A stretch of DNA of 64,000 bases from Oryzias latipes (lineage: Eukaryota; Chordata; Actinopteri; Beloniformes; Adrianichthyidae): NCBI RefSeq assembly GCF_002234675.1, contig NC_019871.2:14602331-14666330 (forward strand). Reading direction: 5' to 3'. The translations under genes were made by a program, and so were the position numbers. The notes beneath the pieces are model-generated. The model saw nothing but the letters and a program-made list of their open reading frames with translations, made no database searches and was not told the origin of the DNA. Positions within the stretch are counted from its first letter, which is position 1. The number at the start of each line of letters is the position of its first letter. Positions 55,655 to 64,000 of the stretch are shown here, in pieces.

Positions 55655-58600
55655 GGTGTGCATGTTTTGACGTTGATGGCGCGCCTTTTATATGTGTAGT
55701 AGGCCTATTTTCACTAATGCATGCGATTGACAATATAAGGCTCACGTAATAAAATGCTAAAATGCATTTGTAATTGGTAACGTTAGGTCCACGGGAAATT
55801 TGGCGCCTATTGCAGCTTTGAATAATCATTATCATTCCGTGCTCTCATTGTGTTTGAATTCATGCAAAACACAAGAAAACCAAGCGAGAAATTTTTTTCC
55901 AAACATGTTGTATTGTCAAAACGGTAACACTTTACAATGAGGTTGATTAGTTCATGTATTAACTAACATTAAATAACCATGAGCAATACATTTGTTACTG
56001 TATCTGTTAATCTTTGTTAACGTTAGTTAATAGAAATACAGATGTTCATTGTTTGTTCATGTTAGTTCACAGTGCATTAACTAATGTTAACAAGATATAA
56101 AGTATTAGTAAATGTTGAAATTAACATGTATACGTGCAGTTCATTATTAGTTCATGTTAACTAATGTAGTTAACTAACGAACCTTATTGTAAAAGTGTTA
56201 CCATCAAAACTAATGTAATGAAATCAATTCACCCTGTCATGTCAGCCTTACAGTCCTGTGTTTTTGTCAATATAATCAGAAATAAAATTAATGTTTGATT
56301 GTCACTAAATGCTACTGTATTTCTAAAATCAACAAGTATTTAACATTATAAAGTGTGCAATTGGCTGCAAATGTCAGTTTTATTAAAGGGTTAGTTCACC
56401 CAAAAATGAAAATAATGTCATTAATGACTCGCCCTCATGTCGTTCCAAGCCCGTAAGACCTCCGTTCATCTTCAGAACACAGTTTAAGATATTTTAGATT
56501 TAGTCCGAGAGCTTTCTGTGCCTCCATTGAGAATGTATGTACGGTATACTGTCCATGTCCAGAAAGGTAATAAAAACATCAAAGTAGTCCATGTGACATC
56601 AGTGGGTTAGTTAGAATTTTTTGAAGCATCGAATACATTTTGGTCCAAAAATAACAAAACCTACGACTTTATTCGGCATTGTATTCTCTTCCGGGTCTGT
56701 TGTCAATCCGCGTTCACGACTTCGCAGTGACGCTACAATGGACATGGACAGTATACCGTACATACATTTTCAGTGGAGGGACAGAAAGCTCTCGGACTAA
56801 ATCTAAAATATCTTAAACTGTGTTCCGAAGATGAACGGAGGTGTTACGGGCTTGGAACGACATGAGGGTGAGTCATTAATGACATCTTTTCATTTTTGGG
56901 TGAACTAACCCTTTAATGCTGTAATCAGAGAGTGTATGTGTAATTGTTACATTTATTGCATACAATATAAATATTTATTTGTTGTTTTTACAGAGAATGC
57001 ACCCAAATTACCTCAAAAACTACTCTAAATTGACAGCACAGAAGAGAAAGATCGGGACCTCCACCCATGCTTCCAGCAGTAAGCAACTGAAAGTTGACTC
57101 AGTTTTCCCAGTCAAACATGTGTCTCCAGTCACTGTGAACAAAGCTATATTAAGGTACATCATTCAAGGACTTCATCCTTTCAGCACTGTTGATCTGCCA
57201 TCATTTAAAGAGCTGATTAGTACACTGCAGCCTGGCATTTCTGTCATTACAAGGCCTACTTTACGCTCCAAGATAGCTGAAGCTGCTCTGATCATGAAAC
57301 AGAAAGTGACTGCTGCCATGAGTGAAGTTGAATGGATTGCAACCACAACGGATTGTTGGACTGCACGTAGAAAGTCATTCATTGGTGTAACTGCTCACTG
57401 GATCAACCCTGGAAGTCTTGAAAGACATTCCGCTGCACTTGCCTGCAAAAGATTAATGGGCTCTCATACTTTTGAGGTACTGGCCAGTGCCATGAATGAT
57501 ATCCACTCAGAGTATGAAATACGTGACAAGGTTGTTTGCACAACCACAGACAGTGGTTCCAACTTTATGAAGGCTTTCAGAGTTTTTGGTGTGGAAAACA
57601 ATGATATCGAGACTGAGGCAAGAAGGTGTGAAAGTGATGACACTGATTCTGAAGGCTGTGGTGAGGGAAGTGATGGTGTGGAATTCCAAGATGCCTCACG
57701 AGTCCTGGACCAAGACGATGGCTTCGAATTCCAGCTACCAAAACATCAAAAGTGTGCCTGTCACTTACTTAACCTAGTCTCAAGCGTTGATGCCCAAAAA
57801 GCTCTCTCAAATGAACACTACAAGAAACTCTACAGATCTGTCTTTGGCAAATGCCAAGCTTTATGGAATAAAAGCAGCCGATCGGCTCTAGCAGCTGAAG
57901 CTGTTGAATCAGAAAGCCGGCTTCAGCTTTTAAGGCCAAACCAAACGCGGTGGAATTCAACTTTTATGGCTGTTGACAGAATTCTTCAAATTTGCAAAGA
58001 AGCAGGAGAAGGCGCACTTCGGAATATATGCACCTCTCTTGAGGTTCCAATGTAAGTGTTTTTCCCCTCTATCGATGTAAACAAATGTGGGTTGTTTTTG
58101 TTTAATACTCTTTGATTATGCTGATTTCTCCTGTAGGTTTAATCCAGCAGAAATGCTGTTCTTGACAGAGTGGGCCAACACAATGCGTCCAGTTGCAAAA
58201 GTACTCGACATCTTGCAAGCGGAAACGAATACACAGCTGGGGTGGCTGCTGCCTAGTGTCCATCAGTTAAGCTTGAAACTTCAGCGACTCCACCATTCTC
58301 TCAGGTACTGTGACCCACTTGTGGATGCCCTACAACAAGGAATCCAAACACGATTCAAGCATATGTTTGAAGATCCTGAGATCATAGCAGCTGCCATCCT
58401 TCTCCCTAAATTTCGGACCTCTTGGACAAATGATGAAACCATCATAAAACGAGGTAAATGAATGCAAGCAACATACACTTGACGAATTCTAATCTGGGCA
58501 ACCTTTGAGCCATACCAAAATTATTCTTTTATTTATTTATTTTTGCACTTTTTAGGAATGTTATATCCCATCTTTGGCTGTGATCTCAATATGAATATTG

Positions 58601-59199
58601 ATGTAAAGTATTCTTGCAGCAGGTTGTAGTTATCCCTCAGTGTTTCTTGAAACCAAACTCATATGTATCATATGTGGTTTGGAAATGCAGTTAGATTTTA
58701 TGCTAAAATAAGGGATTTGCATGATTTTAGATGTAGATGACTGCACGTAAATGTAGTTAATGACAAAATCCATAAAATTTGTTCCCAGTCAGAAGCCCCT
58801 CAACCAAACTTTTCTTTGTGTCTGCTCACTGTGCTTGTAGGCATGGACTACATCAGAGTGCATCTGGAGCCTTTGGACCACAAGAAGGAATTGGCCAACA
58901 GTTCATCTGATGATGAAGATTTTTTCGCTTCTTTGAAACCGACAACACATGAAGCCAGCAAAGAGTTGGATGGATATCTGGCCTGTGTTTCAGACACCAG
59001 GGAGTCTCTGCTCACGTTTCCTGCTATTTGCAGCCTCTCTATCAAGACTAATACACCTCTTCCCGCATCGGCTGCCTGTGAGAGGCTTTTCAGCACTGCA
59101 GGATTGCTTTTCAGCCCCAAAAGAGCTAGGCTTGACACTAACAATTTTGAGAATCAGCTTCTACTGAAGTTAAATCTGAGGTTTTACAACTTTGAGTAG
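55371..59199 (+). CDS. Tol2 transposase
   Basis: A hAT-family DNA transposase that cuts out and reinserts the element through hairpinned flanking ends. Exons are 55371-55586, 56994-58051, 58137-58453 and 58841-59199. They join at GT/AG borders to give 649 residues without a stop or shift. A BED-type zinc finger lies near residues 24-75 (CVLC Cys47/Cys50 with His70/His75). Catalytic candidates are Asp192 in TTTDCWTARRK, Asp258 in TTTDSGSNF and Glu611 in AACERLFSTAG. An acidic loop rich in D, E, S and G lies near 274-305. The C-terminal dimerisation block runs from about 595 to 645. The chosen start is the MEEVCDSS Met used for the 649-residue form. An in-frame ATG at 55263 would add 36 residues and give 685, a form also described for Tol2. 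Confidence 0.95.
55620..55653. repeat. 34-base T run in Tol2 intron 1
   Basis: The homopolymer starts about 34 bases after the donor of transposase exon 1. Its length probably varies between copies. Confidence 0.85.
55923..56202. repeat. Nested MITE inside Tol2 intron 1
   Basis: The ends are inverted copies of each other: GGTAACACTTTACAATGAGG on the left, and GGTAACACTTTTACAATAAG from the right in reverse complement. The flanks GTCAAAAC (55915-55922) and ATCAAAAC (56203-56210) match at 7 of 8 bases, like an old 8-bp target duplication. The interior is built of repeated TTAACTAATGTTA-like strings. No coding frame. Confidence 0.7.
56383..56916. repeat. Angel palindrome inside Tol2 intron 1 (asymmetric)
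   Basis: The left arm 56383-56560 and right arm 56740-56916 are near-exact reverse complements, starting TTAAAGGGTTAGTTCACCC and ending in its complement. The 179-bp middle has no inverted partner, although the full element should continue pairing there. The right arm has lost its inner part: the sequence passes directly from GACGCTACAATG into GACATGGACAG. Confidence 0.9.
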
Positions 59200-59492
59200 C
59201 GTGTACTGGCATTAGATTGTCTGTCTTATAGTTTGATAATTAAATACAAACAGTTCTAAAGCAGGATAAAACCTTGTATGCATTTCATTTAATGTTTTTT
59301 GAGATTAAAAGCTTAAACAAGAATCTCTAGTTTTCTTTCTTGCTTTTACTTTTACTTCCTTAATACTCAAGTACAATTTTAATGGAGTACTTTTTTACTT
59401 TTACTCAAGTAAGATTCTAGCCAGATACTTTTACTTTTAATTGAGTAAAATTTTCCCTAAGTACTTGTACTTTCACTTGAGTAAAATTTTTG

Positions 59493-59511
59493 AGTACTTT
59501 TTACACCTCTG
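59493..59511 (-). repeat. Tol2 right terminal inverted repeat
   Basis: 19 bp, the inverted partner of 54944-54960. Confidence 0.95.
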
Positions 59512-59519
59512 CACAAAGA
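59512..59519. repeat. Right Tol2 target-site duplication
   Basis: CACAAAGA, identical to the left copy, which points to a recent insertion. Confidence 0.95.
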
Positions 59520-62500
59520 TAAATGGCGCTTAACTAGCAAAGTATTTATTTGGAGTGTAATTAAAATGTCAGACAAAGTATGGTTCTTCCTTCTAAGTGC
59601 ATCCACGTCTGAATGTGTGGTAATCAGTTATGTCTTATTAGAAACCGACTTTTAAAAGGGAATCTTCCAGCAACAGTCATTTGCAGGTTTGCAGGGACTT
59701 TATGCTACACAGATTTAGTGGAGGAGAAAGAGATGCAAGTCATGTGGCAGCAAGCAACAACCTTTTCCAATTAACACTGTGTCCTGACTTTAGCTTGGCA
59801 CTCACTTTCTGTGATTGATGCTACAAATTTAATTTATAATGCCAGCCGAATTGTAGTTTTAAATGGGTTTTGGTCAGAGTTGATTATTTAGCCAAATAAA
59901 TCCTTGAAATGTTAAATAAATGATTTCTATTATCAGATATTCTCTTAGGATAAGAATACTTTCCTCTTGAACGTCAGGGTGCAGAGCTTGCTAAGAGGTT
60001 ATTCAGGGACTGAAAAAAAGAAAGTTGTGTTCACCATCTGCTCTTCTTTGGAAGAAGTTACACAAGCCTAAGTAATATTTATTTTTCTTTCATGGATAAA
60101 GACTTTTACATGGCCTGATTGAATTTTTTAAAACAAATGATGCACCCAAACCAGTTTTTATTTTTACCAGGGCAACAAGCTATAGACATCAGTATTACAT
60201 ATGTTGGCAAATATCTAAGATACAGCCAATTTAGCATGATAGCCCTTGTGCTATCTTAGATGACCCCACTCTTACATTGACGTGTTCTCCCTACCATGAC
60301 AAAGGTGGATAAAGGGGGAAAGAGTTCATGTAATCCATGGACACCAGTGAAGATCACAAATCGTTGAAGAAAAAAGGTTCAGCGCACTGTCTAGTAGGGG
60401 TCTAGATGATCCCTCTCCCAATGTTAAAGTGTCTAAGATAGCACAAGGGTTAATAGAGGATGTCTGGCTGAAATGAACCGCACTTGCACACCCGCCAGTT
60501 TCAAACCAACTGCCCCAGCAGCTAAGGAAGGCCTCATGCTGGTGGAAGATTATGATGTGATGCTAAAGACAGATCAGCCATTCTCCCTCAACAAAATATT
60601 GGCATATTTATTAAGCTCTAACTTATAGTCTTCTCCAAACCTGCCCCTAAACCACTTGTAGGACTGTAGGCTGAATTTGCATGCACCTATCTGTTATTTA
60701 GCTCTTTGTTTGTGCTAGCATTCTAGTTTGGCTGGAAGGCAGATAATACCTGTACTGGATGTCTTGAGTGTTTACACAAATTATTACAGCAGGAGTCCAA
60801 TGTATTTTAATTAAACCAGCTAACATTTGTGGGATTTTAGCTCAAGGTTGGTAATTGTGAAGATTTTCCTTGTAAAATTCCCCAATTTATTAATGCCAAT
60901 AGTATTTATATCAGATCAGAGTGGCATCAAAAGATACTTTTGTAAAATATTTTATCTTCACAGCTAAACTATGTACATATTAAAAGCTTAACTAAATGTT
61001 TACTTAAACATGTTGTAATGTGACTTGTACTACTTAAACTGTGGTGTTTAACATCAATGAAAATAATTTATTATTCATTCCAAAGTATTCCTGTTTTGGC
61101 ATTAGAATTCTGATTTGATTTTGTCATCTATTTTTCCATTTTGAAATATTCAAGTGTATTAGATGTAAAAAAAAAAAAAGCTAATTTAAAATGCAGTTGT
61201 CCTACAAAGAATTTGGAAAAGGAAATCTGCACTTTGTTCACTTGATAAATTAGTTTCCATTTAAAAAATATCTGTGGGGGGAAAAAAGTTTGTTTTTGTG
61301 ACTATTTTGGCAATTCTGATCAACTTTAAAACCATTCGAATGAAAAAAACTCAACAATCCATGCAGCAGCCGACACAGAGGTAAAACTGACTGATGCAAC
61401 ACAGCAGACATGCAGACACTTGGACAGCAAAAAAAAAGTGCTCTCTGAATTACACAAGAGCCAGTGGAATTAAAGGGCATGATGAGCAATTCAGTTCATC
61501 CCTGGCAGTGGGAATTAAGAAGCAAAGAGAGTGAAGGTCCACAGATGAGCTTTTGTGCCAGAGGATAACCCATGCTTGTCTGTCTCTTTGGCCAGGCATG
61601 TAAAGTAACAGTTGTTGTTTACACTGCATCGTCTGTTGAAGAGGAAAATACAGAAGGAAGTGTCTCCACATTTAACATGCACATTTTACTGACGAATAGC
61701 ATCACACCCTTAGTCATTATACAGTGATTCTTCACAAACTGAAACAAAAAATGACTTCAAATTCAGTCTGCTAAGCTGTACATGCTAAGACACTGCTCTG
61801 TCACCTATAATGTTGTTTGCTTTCATTTTGGAAGCTGATGACCTTTGGAGTTCCTTTTTCTAATCTATGAAACCTCTCTGTATAAGCACGATTAGGTTTT
61901 TATGGAAAAGATTGAAAACTTGAAATGACTAACATGTGACCTTTGTTTAGACTTCCAGCAAGGACTTGATTTTACATTATAGTCTGTCAGATAAGATTGT
62001 GATGTCAGCTTTCTCTGTAGTATATGGGGGTATCTTGGAGCTTTTAGGTTTATGCTTTTGTCACACTCTGGCTTTTTTCCTCCTGATGTCCAGCATTGTT
62101 TTTCATCACTCTCCGTTGTTTTTTTTTTTTTTCACTTGTTGCCGTCCTAGTAGATGTTACTTTATATCTACAGGCCCCAAATGAGGAAACTGAACGTCAA
62201 GCTATGATCTGTGTGTAATCCTGCCAGTTGAAGGATTCGTACAACATGTTTTAAGAAGGAATTATTCCTAGTTTACTAAAACATAATGTAAACTGAAAAC
62301 CAGTAGAATTAAGAAAATATACTATTGTTTAAATATACTATTTTATTGTATCAATGTTTTTTAATACATTTGACTACATTCGAAAGAGCAGCTGCTTTTA
62401 TTTCATATGGAAATGTCATCGCTGGATCATACAATACAGTATCCTTACTTGTGAGTTTGCTAGTAAGAGGATGCTGAAAACATGGCTAATCTGCAGAGTT

Positions 62501-64000
62501 TTAATATTCTCTGCCATGTATGCAAAAGACAGGTGGCTGCATCATCATTTTTTCTGTAGATGCTTCACAGTTTGTGTACCAAATTTGCTCTGCACCACTT
62601 GGATTTTCATATTTTGGAATTTTGCAGCCCCATTTTTCTTATTCTGTCTGTGACAACATACAAAAGCATAAAATTATTCTGTCTCCATGTGTCATTAGCA
62701 CCTTAAAACTCAACTCTTTATCCAAGAACTTTAAAAATACTGGAGTGCAAGTCTCAGAAAGGATTGTAGATTGGAGTGTGTTGAAAGAGAGTTGTAATTT
62801 CATGGGAATTCTGCATGATGATGGTAAATTTTAAGTTTTAAAAAACAAATGGAAATCAGAGTGGACATACAACTCCACATCACATATGCAAATCTGAACC
62901 TATCTATACAACAGTTTTAAACCTAAAGTATTGCACTTGGATATTTTTTTACCTCAAAGAATAGAGGGGAAGACATTTTGTCCCTATCATTCCTTTTAGT
63001 GAAGTGCTTTGTGACTGTTTTATTACCCTTCTTCTTGTTACTGTTCTTTTTTTTTTAGACTTTTATAATTCTATGCAACTTAATGCCTTTCTAAAAAGCC
63101 AGACTTTCCCCTTTAATACATTTATTTGAATATGGCTGACATAGACTCCTTGGTTTAAGGTAATGCTATCTTGCAAATGCTTGTTTTTCCTTGTATTGCA
63201 AGAATGCAGCTACCCTGCTAAGGCGACATGTTCTGCACTAAGGGGCTTTAAAAACAGCCTCTCCCCTGCTGCCCTTTTGCAACATGTGTGATGATGAACT
63301 TCTCAAACTGTTGCCAAAGATCTGGCTCTAGACCTCACTCAACCCACCTACCCCCCACCCCCACAGATATTCCCTATCTTGCCTGGTTTCTTTTGCCCTT
63401 GTGATGGGCTGTGACCTAGATAGTGACTGTTAAGCCCGATCTAAATAGTCTTTTTAAAAGTGTAAACAAAACGTTTGCTTCATACTTATGGAAGAGAGGA
63501 AGTCAAATCAGAAGTAAAACTGAGATGTGCACACGGGGAAAATTATTTACAGTCCTTTTAGTGATTGCACAAGACCATAGTGCTTAAACTGGTTAGACAC
63601 TAAACTTTAATCCATCCAAAAGTGACCTGACAATGTCCTGCCCTTCTAAAGTTGGTCTACGATTATCATCAAAGTAAATTGTGCCCCATTCTTCAGTTTT
63701 CTACCCTTTGACTCTCACTACCTTCTAGACCTCCACGTGCTCTATGTTTTATTTTATTTAGTTTAGTTTCAAGGTCAAAGGCAGATTAAAAGCCTCAACT
63801 TTTCTCTTCCTTAGTCCTTTGCAGGCCAAAGCTTAATGGCAATGGTATCCAGACACACGTGCACACCAGGACCAGGCCCCAGGGTGGACTGGGAGGCGGT
63901 TTGCATAACTATCCTGCAGGGAAGCTGTAGCACAGAGCTAAACAGACCAGACTAGCAAGGGCTGTTGCATTTTAATGAAAAAAAATCAAATGATTGTGGT
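59520..64000 (+). other. Predicted intron or intergenic DNA to the window end
   Basis: Apart from the MITE at 60243-60449, I see only AT-rich sequence, short chance frames and T-runs. No exon or RNA gene was recognised. Confidence 0.4.
60243..60449 (+). repeat. MITE copy 2 (TTAA-type, 207 bp)
   Basis: Terminal inverted ends CCCTTGTGCTATCTTAGA and, from the right in reverse complement, CCCTTGTGCTATCTTAGAC. TTAA follows the right end (60450-60453), but the left flank is ATAG. It is better preserved than copy 1 at 3160-3364. The CCCTT end beside TTAA suggests a piggyBac-type origin. Confidence 0.75.

Larger units (their letters stand above)
54944..59511 (+). mobile_element. Tol2: Tol2 transposon (hAT superfamily), full length apart from an internal Angel deletion
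   Basis: Both ends, the coding sequence and the internal regions match the medaka Tol2 element as I remember it. The left terminal repeat is CAGAGGTGTAAAGTACT (54944-54960). The right one, read inward, is CAGAGGTGTAAAAAGTACT (59493-59511). The subterminal DNA is rich in short ACTT/AAGT-type repeats. The 8-bp duplications are perfect. The element measures 4,568 bp against about 4,682 bp for the standard copy; the shortfall fits a deletion in the right arm of the internal Angel palindrome. The transposase frame is intact, so it may be autonomous. It is inserted in the sense direction of the presumed host intron. Confidence 0.97.

Noticed and set aside
57586..57777. Extra gene inside the Tol2 transposase exon
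   Set aside because: An out-of-frame shadow of transposase exon 2.

Overview
This is vertebrate nuclear DNA: AT-rich, intron-containing and full of degenerate transposon copies, with teleost-type repeats. The strongest clue to the species is a complete Tol2 element. Tol2 is the hAT transposon known from the medaka Oryzias latipes, so medaka or a very close Oryzias relative is the likely source. Two protein-coding genes can be rebuilt exon by exon with intact frames and GT/AG borders. A third gene is suggested only by a promoter-like first exon.

Layout. 1-10.8 kb: intergenic, with two decayed Tc1-like elements, one TTAA-type MITE, a CA microsatellite and a CTCF-like motif; no convincing gene. 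10.87-17.65 kb, plus strand: rab4b, seven coding exons giving a 213-residue small GTPase with a CxC prenylation end. 17.95-22.0 kb, minus strand: ap2s1, five coding exons giving the 142-residue sigma subunit of the AP-2 clathrin adaptor; its first coding exon holds only the ATG. The two genes converge with about 300 bp between their poly(A) sites, and a CTCF-like motif lies in that gap. 26.2-26.9 kb: a GC- and CpG-rich block ending in a good splice donor, read as the non-coding first exon of a plus-strand gene. In human, AP2S1 and ARHGAP35 are neighbours in this divergent arrangement, so arhgap35 is the best guess, but none of its coding sequence lies in the window. On that reading, 26.9-64 kb is one long first intron holding SINE, LINE and MITE copies.

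54.9-59.5 kb: a 4,568-bp Tol2 with perfect 8-bp target duplications (CACAAAGA), 17/19-bp terminal inverted repeats and a four-exon transposase that reads through as 649 residues with no break. It carries the Angel palindrome, here lopsided because the inner part of the right arm is missing, and a second nested MITE in intron 1.

Functionally, rab4b (early-endosome recycling) and ap2s1 (clathrin-mediated uptake at the plasma membrane) both serve endocytic traffic. The sequence gives no sign that they are co-regulated beyond being neighbours.
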